A DNA stretch of 64,000 bases. It comes from Escherichia coli. GTDB lineage: Bacteria > Pseudomonadota > Gammaproteobacteria > Enterobacterales > Enterobacteriaceae. Shown in pieces: positions 32,638 through 43,920 of the stretch. The translations under genes and the position numbers were made by a program. Location: positions 25,112 to 89,111 of the forward strand of contig NZ_JAATUR010000016.1 in the NCBI RefSeq assembly GCF_011881725.1, read 5' to 3'. How positions within the stretch are numbered: the first letter of the stretch is position 1; the number at the start of each line of letters is the position of its first letter. Below the pieces are notes generated by a model. It worked only from the letters and a program-made list of their open reading frames with translations, was not told the DNA's origin and searched no databases.

Positions 32638-33600
32638 TCAGGCGTTAGCGTCTTTGACTTCGCGGATGATGTCCTGATACTCGCGCAGTTTCTGCGGAGT
32701 CATCATACGGCGCTGATCGTCAAGCACTACGCCGCCTACTTCATCGGCAATATGCTGCGCAGATTGCAGCATCAGCTTGAAGTTTTGCAGTTCATCACCG
32801 TAAGACGGCACCTGCATGAAGATGGTGACACCCGGCGTTGTGAAATCCTTCATTTCAGGATCAAAGGTTCCCGGTTTCACCATATTCGCCAGGCTGAATA
32901 ACGCCGGGCCGCTGCCATCCGGGCTAAGATGACGATGGTAAATATTCATATCGCCAAAAATAAAGCCCGCTTGTTGAATGCTGTTAAGAAGCAGTTCACC
33001 GTTCAGCTCGCTACCGTGATGCGCCGCGACGTTCATGATGATCACCGCTTCTTTGCGCTTCGGCTTATCCATTACAGGCGCCGGTTCAGCTACAGGTTCA
33101 GGCTGCGGTGCTGCTACAGGTTCCGCGGTCTGGAAAGCCGGCTGCGGAGCTGGAGGCACCGGCGAAGCAACTGGCTGTTCAGGCTGCGGCGGGTAAGCCG
33201 GCTGCTGTACTGGCTGCGGTTGCTGCACTGGCTGCGCTGAATGCGGAGCATGTTGCGGCGGTACCTGCGCTTCAGGCGGCTGCTGTACCGGTTGACGCGG
33301 TTGCGCAGACGCATAAGGCGGTTGGTACTGGTGTTGCGGCGACGGACGAGCAGCCTCATGCTCCTGGGCGTTAGCCGGGGCATGATTTACGCGGTGAACA
33401 CGAACCTCACCAACGCCCTCATCATCTTCGACATCCTCGTCATAAGAATCGTCGTCACGTTTTGACTTCATTCGTTTTAGTGGCCGATCGCGAAACATAG
33501 AAGATCGTTCTTTACGGCTGGTCCAGAAACCATGTACCAGTAAAGCGATTATGGCGATCGCGCCAACAATGATTAATATCAGACGCAAATCCTGCATCAT
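32638..33600 (-). CDS. zipA: Cell division protein ZipA (FtsZ membrane anchor)
   Basis: A 320-residue division protein with an N-terminal membrane anchor (about 6-26), a charged segment, a long Pro/Gln/Ala-rich linker (about 85-185), and a C-terminal FtsZ-binding domain (about 185-320). I start it at ATG 33600 ([10 protein letters not shown]), the usual start, not the longer in-frame ORF. From memory the K-12 protein has 328 residues; the difference falls in the P/Q linker, where repeats readily contract. It is divergent from cysZ. Confidence 0.95.
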   Translation of the reverse strand: MMQDLRLILIIVGAIAIIALLVHGFWTSRKERSSMFRDRPLKRMKSKRDDDSYDEDVEDDEGVGEVRVHRVNHAPANAQEHEAARPSPQHQYQPPYASAQPRQPVQQPPEAQVPPQHAPHSAQPVQQPQPVQQPAYPPQPEQPVASPVPPAPQPAFQTAEPVAAPQPEPVAEPAPVMDKPKRKEAVIIMNVAAHHGSELNGELLLNSIQQAGFIFGDMNIYHRHLSPDGSGPALFSLANMVKPGTFDPEMKDFTTPGVTIFMQVPSYGDELQNFKLMLQSAQHIADEVGGVVLDDQRRMMTPQKLREYQDIIREVKDANA

Positions 33601-33829
33601 TATATTCTCTGTTGTTCTAACACCTTGCCACCACGGCAAACATTTACTCACTAAGAGTATTTGTCGATTACCTCAAGTGCAAGTGCACTATTAACTTTCA
33701 CAGCACAAAGATAGATGAAATCGTGCTTTTTGCTGTTTTTTCGAACATATCCTAACTGTCCATTGCGCAATTACCCGGTAAAATACGCAGAACTTTCCTG
33801 GGATTGGTCAAAAGGAGCATATCCTGATT

Positions 33830-34591
33830 ATGGTTTCAACATTCACATCTGCCTCACGCAGCGGTTTTTACTATTTTGCGCAAGGCTGGAAGCTCGTCTC
33901 GCAACCTGGGATTCGGCGTTTTGTCATCTTACCGCTGTTGATCAATATATTGTTGATGGGTGGCGCATTCTGGTGGCTCTTTAGCCAACTGGATGTCTGG
34001 ATCCCATCGTTAATGAGCCACGTACCTGACTGGCTGCAATGGTTGAGCTATTTGTTGTGGCCTGTAGCGGTTATCTCCGTGCTACTGGTTTTTGGCTATT
34101 TCTTCTCCACCATCGCCAACTGGATTGCCGCACCATTTAACGGTTTGTTGGCTGAACAACTGGAAGCAAGGCTGACTGGCGCTACGCCACCGGATACCGG
34201 GATTTTCGGCATCATGAAAGATGTGCCGCGGATTATGAAACGTGAATGGCAAAAGTTTGCCTGGTATCTGCCGCGCGCGATTGTATTGCTGATCCTTTAC
34301 TTCATCCCGGGCATTGGGCAAACCGTCGCACCGGTGCTGTGGTTCCTGTTCAGCGCCTGGATGTTAGCCATCCAGTACTGCGACTATCCGTTCGATAACC
34401 ACAAAGTGCCATTCAAAGATATGCGCACTGCCCTGCGCACGCGCAAGATCACTAATATGCAGTTTGGTGCTTTAACCAGCCTGTTCACAATGATCCCGGT
34501 ACTCAACCTGTTCATCATGCCGGTGGCCGTTTGTGGCGCTACGGCGATGTGGGTCGATTGCTACCGCGCTAAATATGCATTATGGCGGTAA
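33830..34591 (+). CDS. cysZ: Sulfate permease CysZ
   Basis: A 253-residue inner-membrane protein of the CysZ sulfate transporter family, which brings sulfate in for cysteine synthesis. It has four main hydrophobic regions, with the conserved [13 protein letters not shown] and [16 protein letters not shown] stretches. From memory it differs from K-12 CysZ at about a dozen positions, mostly conservative. It lies 184 bases upstream of cysK; that gap holds the cysK promoter, where CysB acts. Confidence 0.95.
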   Translation: MVSTFTSASRSGFYYFAQGWKLVSQPGIRRFVILPLLINILLMGGAFWWLFSQLDVWIPSLMSHVPDWLQWLSYLLWPVAVISVLLVFGYFFSTIANWIAAPFNGLLAEQLEARLTGATPPDTGIFGIMKDVPRIMKREWQKFAWYLPRAIVLLILYFIPGIGQTVAPVLWFLFSAWMLAIQYCDYPFDNHKVPFKDMRTALRTRKITNMQFGALTSLFTMIPVLNLFIMPVAVCGATAMWVDCYRAKYALWR

Positions 34592-34775
34592 TAATTTACC
34601 GATTATTTTGTAAACATTATGTGTGGAACAGGGGTGGCTTATGCCGCCCCTTATTCCATCTAGCAAGTCATTATTTCCCTTCTGCATATAGATATGCTAA
34701 ATCCTTACTTCCGCATATTCTCTGAGCGGGTATGCTACCTGTTGTATCCCAATTTCATATAGTTAAGGACAGGCC

Positions 34776-35747
34776 ATGAGTAAGATTTTTGAAGATAACT
34801 CGCTGACTATCGGTCACACACCGCTGGTTCGCCTGAATCGCATCGGTAACGGACGTATTCTGGCGAAGGTGGAATCTCGTAACCCCAGCTTCAGCGTTAA
34901 ATGCCGTATCGGTGCCAATATGATTTGGGATGCCGAAAAGCGCGGCGTACTGAAACCGGGCGTTGAGCTGGTGGAGCCAACCAGCGGTAATACCGGGATT
35001 GCACTGGCATATGTGGCTGCCGCTCGCGGTTACAAACTCACCCTGACCATGCCGGAAACCATGAGTATTGAACGCCGCAAGCTGTTGAAAGCGTTAGGTG
35101 CAAACCTGGTGCTGACCGAAGGTGCTAAAGGCATGAAAGGCGCAATCCAGAAAGCAGAAGAAATTGTCGCCAGCAATCCAGAGAAATACCTGCTGCTGCA
35201 ACAATTCAGCAATCCGGCAAACCCTGAAATTCACGAAAAAACTACCGGTCCTGAGATCTGGGAAGATACTGACGGTCAGGTTGATGTATTTATTGCTGGC
35301 GTGGGTACTGGCGGTACGCTGACCGGCGTCAGCCGCTACATTAAAGGCACCAAAGGCAAGACCGATCTCATCTCTGTCGCCGTTGAGCCAACAGATTCTC
35401 CGGTTATCGCCCAGGCGCTGGCAGGTGAAGAGATTAAACCTGGCCCGCATAAAATTCAGGGTATTGGCGCTGGTTTTATTCCGGCTAACCTTGATCTCAA
35501 GCTGGTCGATAAAGTTATTGGCATCACCAATGAAGAAGCAATTTCTACCGCACGTCGTCTGATGGAAGAAGAAGGCATTCTTGCCGGGATCTCTTCCGGC
35601 GCAGCTGTTGCTGCAGCGTTGAAACTACAAGAAGATGAAAGCTTTACCAATAAGAATATTGTGGTTATTCTACCATCATCGGGTGAGCGTTATTTAAGCA
35701 CTGCACTGTTTGCCGATCTCTTTACCGAGAAAGAATTGCAACAGTAA
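34776..35747 (+). CDS. cysK: Cysteine synthase A (O-acetylserine sulfhydrylase)
   Basis: PLP enzyme making cysteine from O-acetylserine and sulfide, 323 residues. The Schiff-base Lys42 lies in [10 protein letters not shown], the carboxylate loop is PTSGNTGIA, and the phosphate-binding loop is [19 protein letters not shown] and the C-terminus are complete. It is under CysB control in relatives. A strong terminator follows. Confidence 0.98.
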   Translation: MSKIFEDNSLTIGHTPLVRLNRIGNGRILAKVESRNPSFSVKCRIGANMIWDAEKRGVLKPGVELVEPTSGNTGIALAYVAAARGYKLTLTMPETMSIERRKLLKALGANLVLTEGAKGMKGAIQKAEEIVASNPEKYLLLQQFSNPANPEIHEKTTGPEIWEDTDGQVDVFIAGVGTGGTLTGVSRYIKGTKGKTDLISVAVEPTDSPVIAQALAGEEIKPGPHKIQGIGAGFIPANLDLKLVDKVIGITNEEAISTARRLMEEEGILAGISSGAAVAAALKLQEDESFTNKNIVVILPSSGERYLSTALFADLFTEKELQQ

Positions 35748-36129
35748 TGCCAGCTTGTAAGAAATGCGTAAAAAAGCACCTTTTCAGGTGCTTTTTTGTG
35801 GCCTGCTTCAAACTTTCGCCCCTCCTGGCATTGATTCAACTTGTCGGAACTGGTATTTAACCTGACTAATTATTTTGATGCGCGAAATTAATCGTTACAG
35901 GAAAAGCCTTAGCTGAATCGATTTTATGATTTGGTTCAAATCTTCCTTTAGCGGCATAATGTTTAATGACGAACGAAACGTCAGCGGCCAACATCCGCCA
36001 GCGATGGACTGTATAGAGCACTTCGTGCGTCGCGTCTGTTAAAACTGGCGCTAACAATACAGGCTAAAGTCAAACCGCCAGGCTAGACTTTAGTTCCACA
36101 ACACTAAACCTATAAGTTGGGGAAATACA
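35748..36129 (+). promoter_or_regulatory. ptsHIcrr control region with Mlc operator
   Basis: This 382-base gene-free region holds the cysK terminator and then the pts promoters. An imperfect palindrome at 35869-35892, ATTATTTTGATGC...GAAATTAAT, matches the known Mlc repressor site of the upstream pts promoter. Downstream, CATAATG near 35957 and TAGACTT near 36083 are plausible -10 regions for the known upstream and downstream promoters. CRP and FruR control is known for this operon; I did not fix their sites. Confidence 0.7.
35770..35797 (+). terminator. cysK terminator
   Basis: AAAAAAGCACC pairs with GGTGCTTTTTT around TTTTCA, 22 bases after the cysK stop. Confidence 0.93.
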
Positions 36130-36387
36130 ATGTTCCAGCAAGAAGTTACCATTACCGCTCCGAACGGTCTGCACACCCGCCCTGCTGCCCAGTTTGTAAA
36201 AGAAGCTAAGGGCTTCACTTCTGAAATTACTGTGACTTCCAACGGCAAAAGCGCCAGCGCGAAAAGCCTGTTTAAACTGCAGACTCTGGGCCTGACTCAA
36301 GGTACCGTTGTGACTATCTCCGCAGAAGGCGAAGACGAGCAGAAAGCGGTTGAACATCTGGTTAAACTGATGGCGGAACTCGAGTAA
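36130..36387 (+). CDS. ptsH: Phosphocarrier protein HPr
   Basis: The 85-residue general PTS phosphocarrier. His15 in NGLHTRPAA is phosphorylated by Enzyme I, and Ser46 lies in [10 protein letters not shown]. It passes phosphate to all sugar-specific EIIA proteins. It is the first gene of ptsH-ptsI-crr, with 44 bases to ptsI. Confidence 0.98.
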
Positions 36388-36431
36388 TTTCCCGGGTTCT
36401 TTTAAAAATCAGTCACAAGTAAGGTAGGGTT

Positions 36432-38159
36432 ATGATTTCAGGCATTTTAGCATCCCCGGGTATCGCTTTCGGTAAAGCTCTGCTTTTGAAAGAAGACGAA
36501 ATCGTCATTGACCGGAAAAAAATTTCTGCCGACCAGGTTGATCAGGAAGTTGAACGTTTTCTGAGCGGTCGTGCCAAGGCATCAGCCCAGCTGGAAACGA
36601 TCAAAACGAAAGCTGGTGAAACGTTCGGTGAAGAAAAAGAAGCCATCTTCGAAGGGCATATTATGCTGCTCGAAGATGAGGAGCTGGAGCAGGAAATCAT
36701 AGCCCTGATTAAAGATAAGCACATGACCGCTGATGCAGCTGCTCATGAAGTTATCGAAGGTCAGGCTTCTGCCCTGGAAGAACTGGATGACGAATACCTG
36801 AAAGAGCGTGCGGCTGACGTACGTGATATCGGTAAGCGCCTGCTGCGCAACATCCTGGGGCTGAAGATTATCGACCTGAGCGCCATTCAGGATGAAGTCA
36901 TCCTGGTTGCCGCTGATCTGACGCCATCTGAAACCGCACAGCTGAACCTGAAGAAGGTACTGGGTTTCATCACCGATGCAGGTGGCCGTACTTCCCACAC
37001 ATCTATCATGGCGCGTTCTCTGGAACTGCCAGCCATCGTGGGTACCGGTAGCGTCACCTCTCAGGTGAAAAACGACGACTATCTGATTCTGGATGCCGTA
37101 AACAATCAGGTTTACGTCAATCCAACCAATGAAGTTATTGATAAAATGCGCGCCGTTCAGGAGCAAGTTGCTTCTGAAAAAGCAGAGCTTGCTAAGCTGA
37201 AAGATCTGCCAGCTATTACGCTGGACGGTCACCAGGTCGAAGTGTGCGCTAACATCGGTACTGTTCGTGACGTTGAAGGTGCAGAACGTAACGGCGCTGA
37301 AGGCGTTGGTCTGTATCGTACCGAATTCCTGTTCATGGACCGCGACGCGCTGCCAACTGAAGAAGAACAGTTTGCTGCTTACAAAGCGGTGGCTGAAGCG
37401 TGTGGCTCACAGGCAGTTATCGTTCGTACCATGGACATCGGCGGCGATAAAGAGCTGCCATACATGAACTTCCCGAAAGAAGAGAACCCGTTCCTCGGCT
37501 GGCGCGCCATCCGTATCGCGATGGATCGTAAAGAGATCCTGCGCGATCAACTTCGCGCTATCCTGCGCGCCTCTGCTTTCGGTAAATTGCGCATTATGTT
37601 CCCGATGATTATCTCTGTTGAAGAAGTGCGTGCACTGCGCAAAGAGATTGAAATCTACAAACAAGAACTGCGCGATGAAGGTAAAGCGTTTGACGAGTCA
37701 ATTGAAATCGGCGTAATGGTGGAAACACCGGCTGCCGCAACAATTGCACGTCATTTGGCCAAAGAAGTTGATTTCTTTAGTATCGGCACCAATGATTTAA
37801 CGCAGTACACTCTGGCAGTTGACCGTGGTAATGATATGATTTCACACCTTTACCAGCCAATGTCACCGTCCGTGCTGAACTTGATCAAGCAAGTTATTGA
37901 TGCTTCTCATGCTGAAGGCAAATGGACAGGTATGTGTGGTGAGCTTGCTGGCGATGAACGTGCTACACTTCTGTTGCTGGGGATGGGTCTGGACGAATTC
38001 TCTATGAGCGCCATTTCTATCCCGCGCATTAAGAAGATTATCCGTAACACGAACTTCGAAGATGCGAAGGTGTTAGCAGAGCAGGCTCTTGCTCAACCGA
38101 CAACGGACGAGTTAATGACGCTGGTTAACAAGTTCATTGAAGAAAAAACAATCTGCTAA
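36432..38159 (+). CDS. ptsI: PTS Enzyme I
   Basis: The 575-residue PEP-protein phosphotransferase that starts the phosphate relay. The active His189 lies in [12 protein letters not shown], between the HPr-binding N-terminal domain and the PEP-binding barrel. The barrel carries [26 protein letters not shown] and the conserved Cys in GMCGELAGD. Compare FryA in this window, which contains a second Enzyme I fused to HPr and EIIA. Confidence 0.98.
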   Translation: MISGILASPGIAFGKALLLKEDEIVIDRKKISADQVDQEVERFLSGRAKASAQLETIKTKAGETFGEEKEAIFEGHIMLLEDEELEQEIIALIKDKHMTADAAAHEVIEGQASALEELDDEYLKERAADVRDIGKRLLRNILGLKIIDLSAIQDEVILVAADLTPSETAQLNLKKVLGFITDAGGRTSHTSIMARSLELPAIVGTGSVTSQVKNDDYLILDAVNNQVYVNPTNEVIDKMRAVQEQVASEKAELAKLKDLPAITLDGHQVEVCANIGTVRDVEGAERNGAEGVGLYRTEFLFMDRDALPTEEEQFAAYKAVAEACGSQAVIVRTMDIGGDKELPYMNFPKEENPFLGWRAIRIAMDRKEILRDQLRAILRASAFGKLRIMFPMIISVEEVRALRKEIEIYKQELRDEGKAFDESIEIGVMVETPAAATIARHLAKEVDFFSIGTNDLTQYTLAVDRGNDMISHLYQPMSPSVLNLIKQVIDASHAEGKWTGMCGELAGDERATLLLLGMGLDEFSMSAISIPRIKKIIRNTNFEDAKVLAEQALAQPTTDELMTLVNKFIEEKTIC

Positions 38160-38199
38160 TCCACGAGATGCGGCCCAATTTACTGCTTAGGAGAAGATC

Positions 38200-38709
38200 A
38201 TGGGTTTGTTCGATAAACTGAAATCTCTGGTTTCCGACGACAAGAAGGATACCGGAACTATTGAGATCATTGCTCCGCTCTCTGGCGAGATCGTCAATAT
38301 CGAAGACGTGCCGGATGTCGTTTTTGCGGAAAAAATCGTTGGTGATGGTATTGCTATCAAACCAACTGGTAACAAAATGGTCGCTCCGGTTGACGGCACC
38401 ATTGGTAAAATTTTTGAAACCAACCATGCGTTCTCTATCGAATCTGATAGCGGCGTTGAGCTGTTCGTCCACTTCGGTATCGACACCGTTGAACTGAAAG
38501 GCGAAGGCTTCAAGCGTATTGCTGAAGAAGGTCAGCGCGTGAAAGTTGGCGATACTGTGATTGAATTCGATCTGCCGCTGCTGGAAGAGAAAGCCAAGTC
38601 TACCCTGACTCCGGTTGTTATCTCCAACATGGACGAAATCAAAGAACTGATCAAACTGTCCGGTAGCGTGACTGTGGGTGAAACCCCGGTTATCCGCATC
38701 AAGAAGTAA
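38200..38709 (+). CDS. crr: Glucose-specific EIIA (EIIA-Glc)
   Basis: A 169-residue cytosolic phosphocarrier for glucose and the central signal of carbon control: unphosphorylated it blocks other sugar permeases, phosphorylated it activates adenylate cyclase. The phosphorylated His91 (His90 without Met) lies in [12 protein letters not shown], with His76 in ETNHAF. It follows ptsI by 40 bases with a GGAGAA ribosome site. Confidence 0.98.
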
Positions 38710-38723
38710 TTCTTGCCGCAGTG

Positions 38724-38753
38724 AAAAATGGCGCCCATCGGCGCCATTTTTTT
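38724..38753 (+). terminator. Terminator after crr
   Basis: AAAAATGGCGCC pairs with GGCGCCATTTTTTT around CATC, ending at the convergent pdxK stop. Confidence 0.93.
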
Positions 38754-39603
38754 ATGCTTCCGCTAGTGGCGGCAAAATCAATTCATCACTTTCATGCTGA
38801 TGGGTGTAGCGCATCACTTCCAGTACGCGCAGACCTGCACTGTGTACCGCGTCGGTTAACGCCTTCCCTTTCAGCAAGCCACTAATAAGCTGGGCGCAAA
38901 ATAGATCGCCAGTACCTTTCAGATCGGTTTTAACCCGTGAATGGGAAATGACATTGACACTGTCGGCGCTAACCACCACTACCTGCATCTCCTGATTTTC
39001 TTCGTTACCGGAGGCGCTGGTAATCACCACCCATTTTAATGTATCTGAAAGCAAACTTTTTGCAGCAGCAATGGCACTGTCGAGATCGCGGCAGTTTTTA
39101 CCGGTCAGAATTTCCAGCTCAAAGATATTGGGCGTAATTCCCTGCGCCAGCGGCAGCAAATATTGCCGGTACGCATCAGGAAGGTCAGGTTTGACATAAA
39201 TTCCGCTATCAATATCGCCAATGACCGGATCGACCATAATCAATAAGTCAGGATGGTTTTCGCGTAATACAGTCAGCCACTCGGCAAGAATTTTGATTTG
39301 CGACGCGGTTCCCATATAACCGGTGGTGACTGCGCGCAGCTGCCGCAGTGCATCGCGTTCCTGCAGTGCGCGTAAATAGCCGCTAAACCATTCGTCCGGA
39401 ATCGCACCACCGTAGAAAGTATCATAATGCGGCGTATTGCTGAGCAACACGGTCGGTACAGCAAAGACATTCAGGCCATTCTGTTTAATAGCAGGCACGG
39501 CAATGCTGTTGCCTACGCTGCCATACACCACCTGCGACTGCACTGCGACGATATCCGCCTGCAATGCTCTGCTCTTATCGTTAAACAACAACAAACTACT
39601 CAT
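38752..39603 (-). CDS. pdxK: Pyridoxal/pyridoxine kinase
   Basis: A 283-residue kinase of the ribokinase superfamily that phosphorylates pyridoxine, pyridoxal and pyridoxamine in vitamin B6 salvage. Motifs include [14 protein letters not shown] at the N-terminus, DPVIGD in the middle, and the anion-hole/catalytic motif [10 protein letters not shown] (catalytic Asp in GTGD). It converges on crr and is divergent from yfeK. Confidence 0.96.
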   Translation of the reverse strand: MSSLLLFNDKSRALQADIVAVQSQVVYGSVGNSIAVPAIKQNGLNVFAVPTVLLSNTPHYDTFYGGAIPDEWFSGYLRALQERDALRQLRAVTTGYMGTASQIKILAEWLTVLRENHPDLLIMVDPVIGDIDSGIYVKPDLPDAYRQYLLPLAQGITPNIFELEILTGKNCRDLDSAIAAAKSLLSDTLKWVVITSASGNEENQEMQVVVVSADSVNVISHSRVKTDLKGTGDLFCAQLISGLLKGKALTDAVHSAGLRVLEVMRYTHQHESDELILPPLAEA

Positions 39604-39683
39604 TTAAATTTTTCTCCTTGCCGATGATCCTCATCGCATCCCAACCGAAACTTTACCTGATTTTGGCAGTCAAATCGGCTATC

Positions 39684-40076
<393 letters not shown>

Positions 40077-40078
40077 TC

Positions 40079-40990
40079 TTAAATCCCCGCCCCCTGGCTA
40101 AAGTGTTCTTCCCCGAACACTCCGGTGGAGAGATAGCGATCGCCACGATCGCAGATGATCGCCACCACCACCGCGCCGGGGTTAGCGTTTGCCACGCGCA
40201 GTGCGCCGGCAACCGCGCCACCAGAGCTCACACCACAGAAAATCCCTTCCTTAACGGCCAGTTCGCGCATGGTGTTTTCTGCGTCACGTTGATGAATATC
40301 CAGTACCTCATCCACCAGCGAAGCGTTGAAAATCCCCGGCAGATATTCCGCTGGCCAGCGGCGAATGCCCGGAATACTACTGCCCTCTTCCGGTTGCAGG
40401 CCGACAATCGTCACTGGTCTGGATTGCTCGCGCATAAAGCGCGACACGCCGGTAATGGTGCCGGTTGTTCCCATGCTGGAGACAAAATGGGTAATGCGCC
40501 CGCCGGTTTGCTGCCAGATTTCCGGCCCGGTGGTGGTGTAATGGGCGTAGGGGTTATCAGGGTTGTTAAACTGATCGAGCAGCTTGCCTTCGCCACGGTT
40601 GGCCATTTCAAGCGCCAGATCGCGCGCGCCTTCCATGCCTTGCTCTTTGGTGACCAGAATCAGTTCCGCACCGTATGCCAGCATCGCCGCGCGGCGTTCC
40701 TGGCTCATGTTGTCCGGCATCAGCAATTTCATGCGATAGCCTTTCAGCGCGGCAATCATTGCCAGCGCAATGCCGGTGTTGCCACTGGTGGCTTCGATTA
40801 ACACATCGCCCGGTTTAATCTCGCCGCGCTTTTCCGCCTCGACAATCATCGAAAGCGCTGCACGGTCTTTTACTGACCCCGCAGGGTTATTGCCTTCCAG
40901 TTTTAGCCACACTTCACTGCCGTTATCCGGCCCCATTCGCTGTAATTTCACCAGAGGTGTATTGCCTATTGTTTGTTCTAATGTACTCAC
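40079..40990 (-). CDS. cysM: Cysteine synthase B
   Basis: PLP-dependent O-acetylserine sulfhydrylase that can use thiosulfate to form S-sulfocysteine, 303 residues. Lys41 in GSVKDRAAL forms the Schiff base; ATSGNTGIA and SMGTTGTITG bind substrate and phosphate. It follows the cysPUWA genes, but a REP element and a terminator-like hairpin lie between, so it may have its own promoter. Confidence 0.97.
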   Translation of the reverse strand: MSTLEQTIGNTPLVKLQRMGPDNGSEVWLKLEGNNPAGSVKDRAALSMIVEAEKRGEIKPGDVLIEATSGNTGIALAMIAALKGYRMKLLMPDNMSQERRAAMLAYGAELILVTKEQGMEGARDLALEMANRGEGKLLDQFNNPDNPYAHYTTTGPEIWQQTGGRITHFVSSMGTTGTITGVSRFMREQSRPVTIVGLQPEEGSSIPGIRRWPAEYLPGIFNASLVDEVLDIHQRDAENTMRELAVKEGIFCGVSSGGAVAGALRVANANPGAVVVAIICDRGDRYLSTGVFGEEHFSQGAGI

Positions 40991-41013
40991 GATCTCTGTC
41001 CATACGTGGTGTT

Positions 41014-41045
41014 GCCTGATGCGACGCTTGCGCGTCTTATCAGGC
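41014..41045. repeat. REP element between cysA and cysM
   Basis: A single REP palindrome, GCCTGATGCGACGC...TCTTATCAGGC, same type as at 12853-12884. Confidence 0.85.
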
Positions 41046-41070
41046 CTACAGGTTACAAAACCTTGCCATT

Positions 41071-41103
41071 AAAAAGCCCGGATCGCGGGATGCGCCTCCG
41101 GGC
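41071..41103 (-). terminator. Terminator-like hairpin after cysA
   Basis: On the minus strand GCCCGGA pairs with TCCGGGC and is followed by TTTTT, 22 bases after the cysA stop. It would limit readthrough into cysM. Confidence 0.75.
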
Positions 41104-41124
41104 GTTTAACATTCATTCAACCTA

Positions 41125-42222
41125 TCAGGCGCTTTGTGCGAGAGCAAGTTCCTCATCGCGGGTTTCAATACGCTGATCGCCGTTATACAGCCGCGCATGT
41201 TGCAGGCCAACGAATAAACGCTCGCCACGCTGCGGGGCATCGTCGCCGTGCATCACGACCGTCAGCGCTTCGTTGTACCACCCCAGCGGCTGCACGACTA
41301 ATTGGGTGTAGTGCCCTTTCGGGCTGGCTTCCAGTACCTGTACCGGCAGCGGCGAATCGAGGCTGGTACGGCGGCTGATATCCACTTCCCACGGGCGCAG
41401 GAAGAGATCCACCGGCCCCTGATACGCAGGCGTATACCCCAGCGGCCAGCGATGCGCGCCAACGTGGAACTGCCCGCCGCGAATGGTTCCCTGAAGGCGG
41501 TTTACTTCACCCATAAACTCCAGCACAAAACGGGTCGCTGGTTCGCGCCATACCTGATCCGGCGCGTCTGCCTGTTCGATATTACCCTGGCTCATCACCA
41601 CCACACGATCGGCTACTTCGGTCGCCTCTTCCTGATCGTGAGTGACGAACACGCTGGTAAATTTCAGCTCTTCGTGGAGCTGACGCAGCCAGCGACGCAG
41701 CTCTTTACGTACCTGCGCATCCAGCGCGCCAAACGGTTCATCAAGCAGCAGAATTTGCGGTTCTACGGCAAGCGCACGCGCCAGCGCCACACGCTGTTTC
41801 TGCCCACCGGAAAGCTGCGCCGGATAACGTTCTGCCAGATGGGCAAGCTGTACCATTTCCAGCAATTTTGTCACTTTCGCTTTGATCGCCGCCGCATTCG
41901 GGCGCTCACGACGCGGCAGCACCGTCAGGCCGAAGGCGATATTGTCGAATACTGTCATATGACGAAACAGTGCGTAGTGCTGGAAGACGAATCCCACTTT
42001 ACGATCGCGCGCATGCATGCGGCTGACGTCGGTGCCGTGGAAGCGAATATGTCCGCTGGTTTGATGCTCCAGCCCGGCGATAATGCGCAGCAATGTGGTT
42101 TTCCCGGAACCGGACGGCCCCAGCAACGCAACCATCTGACCAGAAGGAATATCCAGTGAGATATCGTTCAGCACCTGGGTGCGACCAAAAGACTTCTTAA
42201 TATTGGCAATCTCAATGCTCAT
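41125..42222 (-). CDS. cysA: Sulfate/thiosulfate ABC importer ATPase CysA
   Basis: A 365-residue ATPase that powers the CysUW channel. The Walker A motif is [10 protein letters not shown] (about 35-44), the signature is [15 protein letters not shown], the Walker B is [12 protein letters not shown], and the switch His is in VTHDQEEA. The C-terminal ~120 residues are the regulatory TOBE-like domain. The start overlaps the cysW end by 11 bases. Confidence 0.97.
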   Translation of the reverse strand: MSIEIANIKKSFGRTQVLNDISLDIPSGQMVALLGPSGSGKTTLLRIIAGLEHQTSGHIRFHGTDVSRMHARDRKVGFVFQHYALFRHMTVFDNIAFGLTVLPRRERPNAAAIKAKVTKLLEMVQLAHLAERYPAQLSGGQKQRVALARALAVEPQILLLDEPFGALDAQVRKELRRWLRQLHEELKFTSVFVTHDQEEATEVADRVVVMSQGNIEQADAPDQVWREPATRFVLEFMGEVNRLQGTIRGGQFHVGAHRWPLGYTPAYQGPVDLFLRPWEVDISRRTSLDSPLPVQVLEASPKGHYTQLVVQPLGWYNEALTVVMHGDDAPQRGERLFVGLQHARLYNGDQRIETRDEELALAQSA

Positions 42223-43087
42223 GATGTTCCTCCTGCTGCGCGCGTTTTTCCTGATTTTCCAGACGCCACTGCAACATACTCTTTAAAAACAGGGTGATAA
42301 TTGCCATCAGCGTCAACAGCGCAGCGGCGGTAAAGGAGCCGACGGTGTTGTAGTCCTGCTCCAGCAATTCAATTTGTAACGGCAGCGACAGGGTTTCACC
42401 GCGAATCGAGCCTGATACCACCGACACCGCGCCAAACTCGCCAATTGCGCGGGCGTTAGTCAGCACCACGCCGTATAGCAGCGCCCAGCGAATGTTCGGC
42501 AACGTGACGCGGCGGAACATCTGCCAGCCGGACGCACCAAGCAAAATCGCCGCTTCATCTTCCTGACTGCCCTGACTTAACATCACCGGCACCAGCTCGC
42601 GCACCACAAACGGACAGGTGACGAAGATAGTGACCAGCACCATTCCCGGCCAGGAGAACATAATTTGCAGGTCATGTTCATCCAGCCAGCCGCCCAACGG
42701 ACCGTTAGAGCCGTAAAACAGCAGATAAACCAGACCAGCAACCACCGGCGATACGGCAAACGGGATGTCCAGCAGCGTCAGCAATAACTGGCGTCCGGGA
42801 AAGTTAAAACGCGTCACCAGCCAGGCCAGCAGAATGCCGAATACCAGGTTTACCGGTACGGCAATCAGCGCAATCATCACCGTCAGCCAGATGGCGTGCA
42901 GCATGTCCGGATCGGCCAGATTCTGTAAAACGGGCATCAGCCCTTTGCTGAATGCCTGCACGAAGATGTAAATCATCGGCACCAGCAAAATGAACGCCGA
43001 AACCAGCATCCCGATGCCAATCAGAAACCATTTGCCCCAGTTAATCGGGCGCGCGTCATAACGCTTCAATTGGGTAACTTCCGCCAT
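42212..43087 (-). CDS. cysW: Sulfate/thiosulfate ABC permease CysW
   Basis: A 291-residue inner-membrane channel subunit with six predicted helices. The coupling (EAA) loop for CysA is [24 protein letters not shown]. It pairs with CysU. The start codon overlaps the cysU stop by one base, showing translational coupling. Confidence 0.97.
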   Translation of the reverse strand: MAEVTQLKRYDARPINWGKWFLIGIGMLVSAFILLVPMIYIFVQAFSKGLMPVLQNLADPDMLHAIWLTVMIALIAVPVNLVFGILLAWLVTRFNFPGRQLLLTLLDIPFAVSPVVAGLVYLLFYGSNGPLGGWLDEHDLQIMFSWPGMVLVTIFVTCPFVVRELVPVMLSQGSQEDEAAILLGASGWQMFRRVTLPNIRWALLYGVVLTNARAIGEFGAVSVVSGSIRGETLSLPLQIELLEQDYNTVGSFTAAALLTLMAIITLFLKSMLQWRLENQEKRAQQEEHHEH

Positions 43088-43920
43088 TAATGACCTACCA
43101 CACGCCGACCAAAGCGACTTTGCAGAGTGTTAATTGAGAACAGCAGCAGCAGTGATGCCGCGAGGATCACCGAAGCAATCGCGCTCGCCGCCGGGTAATC
43201 AAATTCCTGTAAGCGAACAAAAATCATCAGTGACGTCACTTCCGTTTTCCAGGCGATGTTCCCGGCGATAAAAATCACCGCGCCAAACTCACCGAGGCTA
43301 CGAGTAAACGACAGCGCCACGCCCGCCACCAGCGCCGGAGAAAGCTCCGGCAGCACCACTTTGCAGAAACTCTGCCAGCGCGTTGCACCGAGCGTTTCCG
43401 CCGCTTCTTCATATTCCGGGCCTAACTCTTCCAGCACCGGCTGCACGGTACGCACCACAAACGGAATGCTGGTAAAGGCCATCGCCACCGCTATCCCAAG
43501 CCAGGTATAGGTGACTTTGATATCAAACTTCGCCAGCCACTCGCCGTAAAAACCGTTGACAGAAAAGAGCGAGGCCAGCGTCAAACCGGCGACCGCCGTC
43601 GGCAGCGCAAAGGGTAAATCCATCAGCGCATCGAGCAGCGTGCGGCCCGGAAAGCGATAACGGGTTAAAATCCACGCCATCAGCAGGCCGAAAACTCCGT
43701 TAAAAATCGATGCCACAAACGCCGACAGCAGCGTCACTTTGTAGGCTGCGACCACCTGCGGGTTGGTGATCACCTCCCAGTACTGCGCCCAGCTCATCTC
43801 AGAGAGTTGCATCACCAGTGCGGAGAGCGGCAGCAGCAAAATCAGGCAGACAAACAACAGACTGGTGCCGAGGCTTAATGTAAAGCCCGGCAGCACACGT
43901 CTCGAAGAAACTGCAAACAT
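43087..43920 (-). CDS. cysU: Sulfate/thiosulfate ABC permease CysU (CysT)
   Basis: A 277-residue channel subunit with six helices. Its EAA loop reads EYEEAAETLGATRWQSFCKVVLPEL. It forms a heterodimer with CysW. The start overlaps the cysP stop by one base. Confidence 0.97.
   Translation of the reverse strand: MFAVSSRRVLPGFTLSLGTSLLFVCLILLLPLSALVMQLSEMSWAQYWEVITNPQVVAAYKVTLLSAFVASIFNGVFGLLMAWILTRYRFPGRTLLDALMDLPFALPTAVAGLTLASLFSVNGFYGEWLAKFDIKVTYTWLGIAVAMAFTSIPFVVRTVQPVLEELGPEYEEAAETLGATRWQSFCKVVLPELSPALVAGVALSFTRSLGEFGAVIFIAGNIAWKTEVTSLMIFVRLQEFDYPAASAIASVILAASLLLLFSINTLQSRFGRRVVGH

Noticed and set aside
33108..33374. Ala/Pro-rich open frames on the plus strand within zipA
   Set aside because: They are shadows of the P/Q-rich ZipA linker codons in other frames.
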